A stretch of 14,265 bases of DNA from Bacteroidales bacterium UBA5621 (GTDB lineage Bacteria; Bacteroidota; Bacteroidia; Bacteroidales; VadinHA17), in NCBI GenBank assembly GCA_002424525.1, contig DIKJ01000018.1, positions 1 through 14,265 of the forward strand, given 5' to 3'. Below, piece by piece: positions 1-6,675 of the stretch. Position 1 is the first letter of the stretch. Each line of letters opens with the position of its first letter. The translations under genes and the position numbers were made by a program. The notes below the pieces were generated by a model. That model did no database searches, had not been told where the DNA came from, and saw only the letters and a program-made list of their open reading frames with translations.

Positions 1-227
1 AGGGCACCATCCTTGTCGAGGTCTGCACCCTCGAGTGATAATGTCCTGTCGATGATGTCAACAAGTTTTGTCTCATCAGTTGCGATGCTCCTGTTTATAA
101 CCCCGACCTTTTTGATGTCTGCCGGTATTGTAACAGGTGCCGGCTGGAGGACATTAATATAAAGTTCGTTCGTCTTGCAGGAAGAAAGCAGTGCAACTGA
201 CAGGATGATTAATGCGAAGTATCTCAT
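1..227 (-). CDS. DUF6340-like lipoprotein, N-terminal part (cut by window edge)
   Basis: The ATG at 227 opens a frame that stays open to the window edge, giving about 75 N-terminal residues. It begins MRYFALIILSVALLSSC: a short signal peptide with a lipobox and Cys17, so a membrane-anchored lipoprotein is expected. The mature start (KTNELYINVLQPAPV, then a KKVGVINRS segment) matches my memory of the Bacteroidota family DUF6340, whose full proteins are longer and end in TPR-like helices. That C-terminal part lies outside the window. Function is unknown. The gene lies 55 bp after the DUF1080 stop on the same strand, and I see no convincing promoter in the gap, so co-transcription is possible. 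The reading frame and lipobox are seen directly; the family name is from recognition and moderately sure. Confidence 0.72.
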   Translation of the reverse strand, partial: MRYFALIILSVALLSSCKTNELYINVLQPAPVTIPADIKKVGVINRSIATDETKLVDIIDRTLSLEGADLDKDGA

Positions 228-282
228 ATTTGTTGGTTTTGTGCTAGTTCTTTTGAAAATTGGTTGATCCGGAGTCAATCTG

Positions 283-1020
283 TCAGACTCTCTCCACTCT
301 TATGTTCCGGATAGCAGCTGTAGTAACCCACGAAGCGATCCCGAAAGGCCTTGAAAGTTCTACTTCCGACCTTATGGTCAATAGTTTGTCGCCGATTGTA
401 AAGTCGACAACCATCTCATCATCTATCCACGCTTTGATTGCGCCTCCTGCTACTCTTAACCGAATTGTGTACCACTGGTCATTTTCAAATTTTCTCAAAG
501 TCCTGGTCTCATTTTCGGAGGCGTCCCTTCCGTTTATACTGCTGAGGCCGACAAGGGTACCTCCCCATCCGCCAACCACCAGGGTGCACGGTGATTTTCC
601 CACCGGGAAGGTCATTCCGCAAAAGAAATCGGTTCCCTGGGTCCGTTTTGCCTCAAGTGTAACTTCATAATCATCTGACGGGAAATCTTTTTTCCATGTA
701 ACACCTGTACATCCGTCTCCCATCCCCAGTACTATTGAGCCACCTGAAACATACACGGGTCCCTGCGGCCCGAAGTTGGTAATCTCCCATCCTTCCAGAT
801 TTGTCCCGTTAAAAAGCAGTCCGGGAGCACTCACTTCCGGAACGTCAGGTATGACGGTCTTTTTCTCCTGTCCTCCTCCTTTGCACGCAGAAAACAGAAG
901 TGTGGTGACGATTAAGGCATTAATTACACTCGTCCGCAATCTGCAAATATTCCTCCGTTGAGCAGCCACAATAAGCCTCTTCCGCGACTCCGTGCGATTT
1001 TTAAGATCTGGCTTTCCCAT
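283..1020 (-). CDS. DUF1080 (3-keto-disaccharide hydrolase-like) lipoprotein
   Basis: A 245-residue reading from ATG at 1020. The segment LLFNGTNLEGWEI (about residues 68-80) is the usual opening of the DUF1080 domain, a concanavalin-like beta-sandwich that Pfam names 3-keto-disaccharide hydrolase. The rest (YEVTLEAKRTQG, GIASW, IRNIRVERV at the end) fits one such domain filling the protein. A hydrophobic stretch ends in LFSAC (Cys46), a lipobox, so the product is probably a periplasm-facing or surface lipoprotein. The 29 residues before the hydrophobic core are unusually long and basic. An in-frame TTG at 939, preceded at a distance by GGAGG, would give a compact 218-residue lipoprotein, so the start is uncertain. 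A promoter-like pair at 1036-1067 is compatible with either start. The substrate cannot be read from sequence. Confidence 0.85.
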   Translation of the reverse strand: MGKPDLKNRTESRKRLIVAAQRRNICRLRTSVINALIVTTLLFSACKGGGQEKKTVIPDVPEVSAPGLLFNGTNLEGWEITNFGPQGPVYVSGGSIVLGMGDGCTGVTWKKDFPSDDYEVTLEAKRTQGTDFFCGMTFPVGKSPCTLVVGGWGGTLVGLSSINGRDASENETRTLRKFENDQWYTIRLRVAGGAIKAWIDDEMVVDFTIGDKLLTIRSEVELSRPFGIASWVTTAAIRNIRVERV

Positions 1021-1035
1021 TGCTGATTTTTTTTA

Positions 1036-1067
1036 TAAATATAAAAAATATATGCAATAAGGGCAAA
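1036..1067 (-). promoter_or_regulatory. Putative Bacteroidota promoter for the DUF1080 gene
   Basis: Read on the minus strand, a -33 element TTTG (1064-1067) is followed after 20 nt by TATATTTA (1036-1043), which is TAnnTTTG with only the last base changed. An overlapping alternative pairs TTTG at 1072-1075 with TATTTTTT. The region is very A/T rich, so chance matches are likely. The leader to ATG 1020 would be only about ten bases, against about 90 to the alternative TTG at 939. Confidence 0.35.
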
Positions 1068-1082
1068 AGGCAAACAGATTGC

Positions 1083-1195
1083 ATGGAAAAGGATGAAATT
1101 AACTACGGTATATGTTCAGAAATCATATTTCATGCGTTGCATGAGGGCTGGCTATTATTAAGAAAGTTTTTACTATTTTTGAAGTATCAATTTGA
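1083..1195 (+). pseudogene. Possible remnant of a GxxExxY-family gene, frameshifted
   Basis: This is the only coding-like signal in the 353 bp between the DUF1080 and lyase genes. The first frame reads MEKDEINYGICSEIIF and resembles the N-terminus of GxxExxY proteins (typically ...EISYKI..AIEVHK.LGPGLLESVYE), with E, I, Y, I, I and the Gly 17 residues after the Glu in register. A -1 shift near 1145 then gives GLAIIKKVFTIFE, which lines up with GPGLLESVYE by residue class. The second frame stops at 1193-1195. No catalytic or later part of the family is present. The match is by eye, short and weak, and chance is a real alternative. An intact 79-residue frame from 1020 spans the site but resembles nothing else. 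Confidence 0.2.
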
Positions 1196-1306
1196 AACCA
1201 TGCATTGTAGCTGGAACCTTGAATACAAGATAAAGATCAACCGTGCCGGGCTCTGCTGATCCCTTCAAGGGGTGTCTTCCCTGCTAATTTCATATCACAT
1301 GCTTAT

Positions 1307-1338
1307 TTGAACAAATCAGGAGAAAATCCTGTATTCAA
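1307..1338 (+). promoter_or_regulatory. Inverted repeat (possible RNA hairpin) in the lyase leader
   Basis: CAGGA-GAAAA-TCCTG (1317-1331) is a perfect 5-bp stem with a 5-nt A-rich loop. It is enclosed by TTGAA (1307-1311) and TTCAA (1334-1338), joined through a small asymmetric internal loop. It lies 35 bp upstream of the lyase ATG, so it could fold in the leader mRNA or be a protein-binding dyad. No downstream U-run, so not a terminator. Stem stability is modest. Confidence 0.3.
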
Positions 1339-1373
1339 CAAAATCATTTAAAAAATTCAAAACAAAAATCCAA

Positions 1374-2906
1374 ATGGAAAAACTTATTATAACCGGCTCG
1401 GACCTGAGAGTGAACGATGTGGTGAATGTGGCCCGTCATGGCCAGAGAGTTGAGCTTCACCCTGATGCCCGCAAAAGAATAAACGAATGCCGTGCAATGC
1501 TCGAGAAAAAGCTTGTTGCCCGCGAAATAATGTATGGGGTAAATACAGGTATTGGTGAATTCTCGGAGGTTGTCCTCAACGACGATCAGATAGTGGATTT
1601 TCAGAGATACCTGGTCTATAACCATGCAGCCGGTATCGGTGATCCGGCATCCATCGAGATTGTAAGGGGCGCGATGCTCGGAAGGATCAATGTGCATGCC
1701 CACGGCAACTCTGGGAATCGTCTTGAGATCACCGAAACCCTTGTGGAGATGCTCAATAAGGGCGTCACTCCTTTTGTCTGCCAGAAAGGGTCTGTCGGCG
1801 CCTCGGGAGACCTTGCACCGATGTCGCAGATCGCCCTCCTTCTTCTTGGCGAGGGCAAGGCTTACTATCAGGGTGAGCTGATGGACGGTAAGGAGGCTAT
1901 GGACAAAGCAGGAATTGCGGTGCCGGGATTGCAGGCCCGCGACGGGCTGGCAGCTATCAACGGATCGAATATGCTGACAGCGATGAGCGCAATATGGCTG
2001 GTCGATGCCAATAACTGGCTCAAGCAGGCAGAGATAGCTGCATCAATGTCGCTCGAAGCCCTTAAGGCCAACATGAAGCCATACACCCCTCTTTTACACG
2101 AAGTGAGAGGCTTCAGGGGGGCCGTCCGTAGTGCAAACGCCATAAATAAATGCATTGCCGGGGGTGATCTGAAAGAGGGAAGGATAAAGTCGAAAGTTCA
2201 GGATGCTTATTCGATGAGATCCACACCTCAGGTAATAGGTTCTGCGCACGATATGCTTAATTATGCACGGTCGCAGGTTGAGATCGAACTTAATGGTGTT
2301 GGTGACAATCCGGTCTTCTTCCCCGACAGGAATATTCAGATATCAGGAGCCAATTTCCAGGGATCACCGGTATGCGTGCCCATGGATATGGCCGGAGCAT
2401 GTATAACCATGGTAAGCGTTATGTCGGAGAGAAGAATGAACCGCCTTAATAACGTGGCTCTCAGTGTAGGCCTCCCTGATTTCCTTACAAAGGGCGCAGG
2501 AATGTTCTCGGGTATGATGCTGAGCCAGTATACAGCCGATACCCTTATTGTTGAGCAAAGGATACTCTCTGTTCCTGCTTCAATCCAGTCAATCCCCGCT
2601 GCAGCCGATCAGGAAGATTTTGTATCAATGGGAATGAACACAGCGATCAAGAATAACCAGATCCTCGACTGTGCCTGGGGGATACTCGGTATTGAGTTCA
2701 TGGCCGCTGCACAGGCCCTTGACTTCAGAAAGGAAGAGTATAGCTTTGGAAAGGGAGTCCAGACAGCAAAGGATGTAATAAGAAAACATGTTGAGTTCCT
2801 GGATATCGACAGGCCCTTATATCCCGATCATACAGTGATGAAGGAACTTGTCAGATCGTGCGAGATCCTCTATGAAGTGGAAAAGAGCGTTGGCAGTCTG
2901 GAGTAA
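1374..2906 (+). CDS. hutH: Histidine ammonia-lyase family (MIO) enzyme
   Basis: 510 residues, the usual length for histidine ammonia-lyase. The MIO cofactor triad Ala143-Ser144-Gly145 sits in GSVGASGDLAPMSQIAL. The catalytic tyrosine is Tyr54 in YGVNTG. QDAYSMRSTPQV (Tyr279, Arg282) and DNPVFFPD are the expected substrate-pocket segments. His84 (in YNHAAGIG) and Glu414 (in QEDFVSMG) match positions that favour histidine over tyrosine or phenylalanine, while Asn83 and Phe416 differ from textbook HutH (Ser and His). The expected reaction is non-oxidative deamination of L-histidine to urocanate, in the cytoplasm. No hutU, hutI or formiminoglutamate gene lies nearby, so another aromatic amino acid or an aminomutase role is possible. 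The start follows an A-rich leader without a Shine-Dalgarno. PPK2 follows 34 bp downstream. Confidence 0.88.
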   Translation: MEKLIITGSDLRVNDVVNVARHGQRVELHPDARKRINECRAMLEKKLVAREIMYGVNTGIGEFSEVVLNDDQIVDFQRYLVYNHAAGIGDPASIEIVRGAMLGRINVHAHGNSGNRLEITETLVEMLNKGVTPFVCQKGSVGASGDLAPMSQIALLLLGEGKAYYQGELMDGKEAMDKAGIAVPGLQARDGLAAINGSNMLTAMSAIWLVDANNWLKQAEIAASMSLEALKANMKPYTPLLHEVRGFRGAVRSANAINKCIAGGDLKEGRIKSKVQDAYSMRSTPQVIGSAHDMLNYARSQVEIELNGVGDNPVFFPDRNIQISGANFQGSPVCVPMDMAGACITMVSVMSERRMNRLNNVALSVGLPDFLTKGAGMFSGMMLSQYTADTLIVEQRILSVPASIQSIPAAADQEDFVSMGMNTAIKNNQILDCAWGILGIEFMAAAQALDFRKEEYSFGKGVQTAKDVIRKHVEFLDIDRPLYPDHTVMKELVRSCEILYEVEKSVGSLE

Positions 2907-2940
2907 AAGATGTTTCTGTTATAAATCCAAACCTTATATT

Positions 2941-3693
2941 ATGAAAATCAGAATCAAAGACTTCCCAACCTTTGAGAAGGAGTGGGAAAAAGACAAAACT
3001 TCGAAGGAAACAAAGAAGATCCTCAAGAAATTAGGGGAACTCCAGCACAAGATGTATGCCCAGAATAAATATAGTCTGCTGATCGTCCTTCAGGGGACCG
3101 ACGCATCGGGCAAGGATGGCCTTATACGAGACCTTCTCAGGTATTGCGATTCCATCGGCACAAAGATCCACAGCTTCAGGAAACCTACAGAGGAAGAGTA
3201 TGCACACGACTTTTTATGGAGGGTTCACCAGGTGGCTCCTCGCAAAGGCGATATCCGTATATTCATCCGCTCACATTATGAAGATATCCTGGTCCCCTCG
3301 GTGGAAAAATATATTCCAGCCTCCGTGATAGAAGAGCGGTATCAGCTTATCAATGACTTTGAGAAACTGCTTGAGCACAACGGGACCAGAATCCTGAAAT
3401 TCTTTATGCATGTTTCAAAGGATGTCCAGAAAAGAAGGCTGATGGAGCGTGTTGAGATGGAGGAGAAACACTGGAAACATAAGGACGGAGACTGGACTAC
3501 CCGGGAAAAGTATGATGAATACCTCGAAGTGTACGAAAAGATACTGAACAGGTGCAATGATGTCCCATGGCATGTTGTGCCCTCCGACAGGAACTGGCAG
3601 AAGCTCCATTTTGTCGGGGAAAAGGTCCTGAAATCACTTGAAGGCCTGGACCTGCAATGGCCCGGACTCATCTCAGAGAAGTTCAGAAAATAA
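2941..3693 (+). CDS. ppk2: PPK2-family polyphosphate kinase / polyphosphate:nucleotide phosphotransferase
   Basis: 250 residues from ATG 2941. The phosphate-binding loop LQGTDASGKDG (about residues 50-60, Lys58) and RSHYEDILVP (110-119) are hallmark PPK2 segments, as are SFRKPTEEEYAHDFLWRVH (78-96) and YQLINDFEKLL. The family moves phosphate between polyphosphate and nucleotides in the cytoplasm. The single-domain length fits class I or III, and I cannot tell ADP/GDP from AMP preference by eye. The frame is open upstream to 2848, but that start would overlap the lyase end and add a non-conserved tail, so ATG 2941 is preferred. It lies 34 bp after the lyase and is probably co-transcribed. It converges on the PagL-like gene 30 bp away, with no clear terminator between them. 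Confidence 0.9.
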   Translation: MKIRIKDFPTFEKEWEKDKTSKETKKILKKLGELQHKMYAQNKYSLLIVLQGTDASGKDGLIRDLLRYCDSIGTKIHSFRKPTEEEYAHDFLWRVHQVAPRKGDIRIFIRSHYEDILVPSVEKYIPASVIEERYQLINDFEKLLEHNGTRILKFFMHVSKDVQKRRLMERVEMEEKHWKHKDGDWTTREKYDEYLEVYEKILNRCNDVPWHVVPSDRNWQKLHFVGEKVLKSLEGLDLQWPGLISEKFRK

Positions 3694-3723
3694 GCATTGC
3701 TGGTTTCTCAAACAATACAGGCT

Positions 3724-4845
3724 TCATCCGGGTGGCTGATTAGCTTTGCGGAGTATTGAATAACTTAAGGTAAAACCCATCATCTCGGCAACATGCAGAT
3801 GAGCTTTCAGATATACTCCTGCCGTAAGCGCAGGTGTTAACCTGTAGCCCAGTTCATATTTCTGATAAACCGGGTTCCTTGCCTTATAGGGTGAGTAAAT
3901 ATAAAATCCCAGATGTTGTGCAAACACAACATTCCCGAGCAGGAAATCCTGCCCTGCCGTCAGGGCAACTCTCTTGTGATCGGTGTCGGCCCCTTCCCGT
4001 TCCGTTAATTTTTTTATATAGCCGTCGGAGGAGATTTCAGTGCCAAAATTAAGCTGATACCAGGTTCTCACCTGCCGTGCAAACCTTGCATTAAACCCGA
4101 GAACCAGAGCCGGCTCCTCAGGGAACTCTTCAGTCTCTTCAAGTATCTTAAGCGCAGAGAACAGCTGAAATGAGAGGATCAGGCCCGGCTTTAACGCCTC
4201 AATCCTGGAGGTGTAGTTATGGTCAAGAACCGGTATTCCTCTGCTAAAATGCTCAAGCCCAAGCGCAAGGGTCGGAAAATTCATGCCTTTATTGGGCTGT
4301 TTGAAACCGCCGTTTGATATGTGGTTGTAACATCCCGATACCGTAAAGTATGTTTTTCCTGCGATCCTGTATTTAAAGCGCAAATCAATAAAAAGCGGAA
4401 AGTTGAAAGGAGTGCTGAAAAACTGGTTCAGTGGATTCTCTTCTCGGTCATAGAACTCGGTGTGATAAGAGACGCCTGCTCCTCCCCGCACCGAAAAAAA
4501 ATAATTCTTTCCGTGTGTCAGTACGGGTTCTGCATAAACGGTAATATCAAAAATGCTTCCCAATACCTCAGGATACTGATAGTTGAAGTAACCTGCCTGG
4601 ATACCCGAAAACCAATAAGCGTTAAACACTTGCCAGCGATTGTACGATGTATGTAATTTATTGATGCTGAGATCAAAGCCATATGGATTAGTGTGCGACA
4701 CCGCCTCAATGGCAGCTGAGTGAGGAATAATAAACCCATAGTGCGCGCGGAAACCGTATGTCTGATACGATATCGTATCTGCCTTCGCTGTGATGAACAA
4801 CGTTCCCATCAGAAACATTACTGTAATAAGATGACTGATCCGCAT
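3724..4845 (-). CDS. PagL-like acyloxyacyl hydrolase family outer-membrane beta-barrel
   Basis: 373 residues from ATG 4845. An upstream in-frame TTG at 4851 adds only two residues and is less likely. A signal peptide (MRISHLITVMFLMG..., ending near TAKA) is followed by alternating polar/aromatic strands typical of an outer-membrane barrel. The segment CYNHISNGGFKQPNKGMNF (about 172-190) matches the active site of lipid A 3-O-deacylase PagL, with His175 and Ser177 of the His-x-Ser pair. The catalytic Glu of Pseudomonas PagL falls 14 residues after that His; here that position is Asn189. The protein is about twice the length of PagL, as in the Bacteroidota members I recall, so the second half is extra barrel or another domain. 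It may trim lipid A acyl chains, but activity is unproven. Divergent from a GH29 gene. Confidence 0.8.
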   Translation of the reverse strand: MRISHLITVMFLMGTLFITAKADTISYQTYGFRAHYGFIIPHSAAIEAVSHTNPYGFDLSINKLHTSYNRWQVFNAYWFSGIQAGYFNYQYPEVLGSIFDITVYAEPVLTHGKNYFFSVRGGAGVSYHTEFYDREENPLNQFFSTPFNFPLFIDLRFKYRIAGKTYFTVSGCYNHISNGGFKQPNKGMNFPTLALGLEHFSRGIPVLDHNYTSRIEALKPGLILSFQLFSALKILEETEEFPEEPALVLGFNARFARQVRTWYQLNFGTEISSDGYIKKLTEREGADTDHKRVALTAGQDFLLGNVVFAQHLGFYIYSPYKARNPVYQKYELGYRLTPALTAGVYLKAHLHVAEMMGFTLSYSILRKANQPPG

Positions 4846-4864
4846 TTTCAATACTGTTTTCTCA

Positions 4865-4896
4865 CTAAGTTAAGTAAATCGGCTTCTTTTTCCAAA
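4865..4896 (-). promoter_or_regulatory. Putative promoter for the PagL-like gene
   Basis: On the minus strand, TTTG (4893-4896) and TAACTTAG (4865-4872) are separated by 20 nt. This is close to the Bacteroidota TTTG/TAnnTTTG form with one mismatch in the -7 element. The predicted leader is about 15 nt. It lies inside the 88-bp divergent gap shared with the GH29 gene. Confidence 0.38.
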
Positions 4897-4902
4897 AATC
4901 TT

Positions 4903-4910
4903 TATCTTTA
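4903..4910 (+). promoter_or_regulatory. -7-like element upstream of the first GH29 gene
   Basis: TATCTTTA matches TAnnTTTG except for the last base and lies 23 bp before the ATG at 4934. No TTTG is seen at the expected distance upstream, so this is half a promoter at best. The same octamer followed by a TTCAAA run occurs upstream of the GH2 gene at 11219-11226. Confidence 0.28.
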
Positions 4911-4933
4911 CTTCAAACCAAACAAAATCAGCC

Positions 4934-6238
4934 ATGATCCTCAAAAAGATTTCCTGCCTCACTATTCTGCTGCTACTCATTGCGTCAGTAGCACCCGCAC
5001 AGCTTCCCTATAATCCATCACCGGAGAACCTGAAAGCCAGGGAATGGTTTCAGGATGCAAAATTCGGGATGTTCATTCACTGGGGTGTTTACAGCATACT
5101 CGGCGACGGTGAATGGGTAATGAACAACCAGAGGATCGACAAAGCGACCTACCAGAAGCTTCCTGCCTTTTTCAATCCGATAGGCTATAATCCTGCAGAG
5201 TGGGTCGCCCTGGCAAAAGCTGCCGGAATGAAATACATCACGATTACGAGCAAGCACCACGACGGTTTTGCCATGTTCGATTCGAAACTTACCGACTGGG
5301 ATATTGTTGACCAAACCCCTTACGGTAAAGATGTCCTGAAAATGCTTGCCGATGAATGTGCAAAAGAAGGGATAAAGCTCTTTTTCTATCATTCTCACCT
5401 CGACTGGTATCAGGATGATTATTATCCGCGGGGCAACACCGGTCAGACTGCCGGACGGCCTGCAGTAGGCGATTGGTACAGGTACCTCGATTTTATGGAT
5501 GGCCAGCTGACTGAGCTTCTGACAAACTATGGAGATATAGCCGGCATATGGTTCGATGGGCACTGGGACAAAAAAGATGCCGACTGGCGGCTCGGAAAAA
5601 CTTATAACCTGATACACAGCCTTCAGCCTGCCTGCCTGATCGGCAACAACCATCATCTGGCTCCGTTCCCGGGGGAGGATTTCCAGATGTTCGAGAAAGA
5701 TCTGCCCGGGAGCAAGACCACGGGGTTCAACCCCGAGCAGGAGATTGGCGAACTGCCTTTCGAGACATGCGAAACAATGAATAATTCGTGGGGATTCAAT
5801 CTGCAGGACAGGAATTACAAATCCCTGAAGAGCCTTATTCAGTATCTTGTCAGGGCGGCAGGATATAACTCCAATTTCCTCCTTAATGTCGGACCTATGC
5901 CTGACGGGAAGATTCAGCCCGAATTCATAAGCACACTGAAGGACCTGGGAAACTGGATGCAAAAATATGGTGAGACTGTTTATGGAACACGCGGAGGGCC
6001 TGTTTCGCCGAGATCGTGGGGCGTAACAACGCAGAAAGGAAATAAGGTCTTTGTTCATATTCTGAATCCGGAAGATGACAACCTGCTGATCCCCGACTTC
6101 GGGAAAAAGGTGAGGAGTATAACCCACTTCGATACCGGGACCAAACTGAAATACAGGCAGGACAGCTTTGGAATCTCAGTAAATCTGCCTCAGGGAATAA
6201 TGGATGAAACAGATACAATATTAATAATCGAAATATAA
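4934..6238 (+). CDS. GH29 alpha-L-fucosidase, secreted (first copy)
   Basis: 434 residues. A signal peptide (ILLLLIASVAPAQ, likely cleaved after about residue 22) is followed by a GH29 TIM barrel. KFGMFIHWGVYS (His49-Trp50), ITSKHHDGFAMF (His108-His109) and IAGIWFDGHWD carry the conserved fucose-pocket residues, and Asp208 in WFDG is the expected nucleophile. PFETCETMNNSWGF (275-288) is the second family signature, with Glu277 or Glu280 as candidate acid/base; the acid/base varies in GH29, so this is tentative. NFLLNVGP (314-321) is also typical. A short beta-rich tail follows. The enzyme should cleave alpha-linked L-fucose from glycans in the periplasm; no lipobox is seen. Subfamily A or B cannot be decided. 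A Dabb-domain gene follows after 6 bp. Confidence 0.93.
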   Translation: MILKKISCLTILLLLIASVAPAQLPYNPSPENLKAREWFQDAKFGMFIHWGVYSILGDGEWVMNNQRIDKATYQKLPAFFNPIGYNPAEWVALAKAAGMKYITITSKHHDGFAMFDSKLTDWDIVDQTPYGKDVLKMLADECAKEGIKLFFYHSHLDWYQDDYYPRGNTGQTAGRPAVGDWYRYLDFMDGQLTELLTNYGDIAGIWFDGHWDKKDADWRLGKTYNLIHSLQPACLIGNNHHLAPFPGEDFQMFEKDLPGSKTTGFNPEQEIGELPFETCETMNNSWGFNLQDRNYKSLKSLIQYLVRAAGYNSNFLLNVGPMPDGKIQPEFISTLKDLGNWMQKYGETVYGTRGGPVSPRSWGVTTQKGNKVFVHILNPEDDNLLIPDFGKKVRSITHFDTGTKLKYRQDSFGISVNLPQGIMDETDTILIIEI

Positions 6239-6244
6239 ACTATT

Positions 6245-6664
6245 ATGACAAGAAATCTCAAACGACGCTCTTTCATTGAAACCTCTGTAAAAGGAGTTGC
6301 CGCTGCCGGCCTTCTTACGGCATCGTGCATAAGGCCTGCTTCAGGCAGCTGTCTTGAAGGGAAATTCATTCATCATGTTTTTTTCTGGATGAAGGAACCG
6401 GTCACTCAGCAGGCAAGGGACAAATTTGAAAAGGCTCTTAAGGATCTGGTTACCGTAGAGACCATTGTGGACCATCATCTCGGGATTCCGGCACCAACTG
6501 ACCGGGGAGTAATTGACAATACTTACGCCTACTCACTGCTGACAACATTCAGGAATAAGGCTGACCAGGATATTTACCAGACACATCCGACCCACCTTAA
6601 ATTTATAGATGATTGCCAGGATCTCTGGGAACGGGTCGTGGTTTATGATTCCATCAGCATATAA
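6245..6664 (+). CDS. Tat-signal lipoprotein with a stress-responsive A/B-barrel (Dabb) domain
   Basis: 139 residues. The N-terminus NLKRRSFIE (Arg7-Arg8) followed by a mild hydrophobic stretch is a twin-arginine export signal, and LTASC ends at Cys28, a lipobox. The product is probably folded in the cytoplasm, exported by Tat and lipid-anchored. From about residue 41, FIHHVFFWMKEP, then YAYSLLTTFRN, DIYQTHPTHLKFI and VVVYDSI at the end, is the Dabb fold: a small ferredoxin-like domain that usually dimerises, with members ranging from stress proteins to small ring-forming enzymes. No catalytic residue can be assigned, although the paired His residues at about 43-44 and 76-77 are noticeable. 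It is tightly linked to the GH29 gene and converges on the second GH29, with 11 bp between stop codons. Confidence 0.85.
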   Translation: MTRNLKRRSFIETSVKGVAAAGLLTASCIRPASGSCLEGKFIHHVFFWMKEPVTQQARDKFEKALKDLVTVETIVDHHLGIPAPTDRGVIDNTYAYSLLTTFRNKADQDIYQTHPTHLKFIDDCQDLWERVVVYDSISI

Positions 6665-6675
6665 GGCTCTCTATT

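Noticed and set aside
1020..1259. 79-residue plus-strand frame as an intact gene
   Set aside because: No clear homology over its length, no start signals, and it begins in the A/T-rich DUF1080 promoter region; only the internal GxxExxY-like piece is kept, as a possible remnant.
2848..2940. Upstream extension of the PPK2 frame
   Set aside because: It overlaps the end of the lyase gene and adds a non-conserved basic tail; ATG 2941 starts just ahead of the conserved family sequence.
4846..4851. TTG start for the PagL-like gene
   Set aside because: It adds two residues ahead of a good ATG at 4845 and nothing favours it.
5018..6127. Long open frame (369 residues) antisense to the first GH29 gene
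   Set aside because: It lies wholly opposite a gene with clear GH29 motifs, has no recognisable domain or signal, and is explained by the codon usage of the sense strand.
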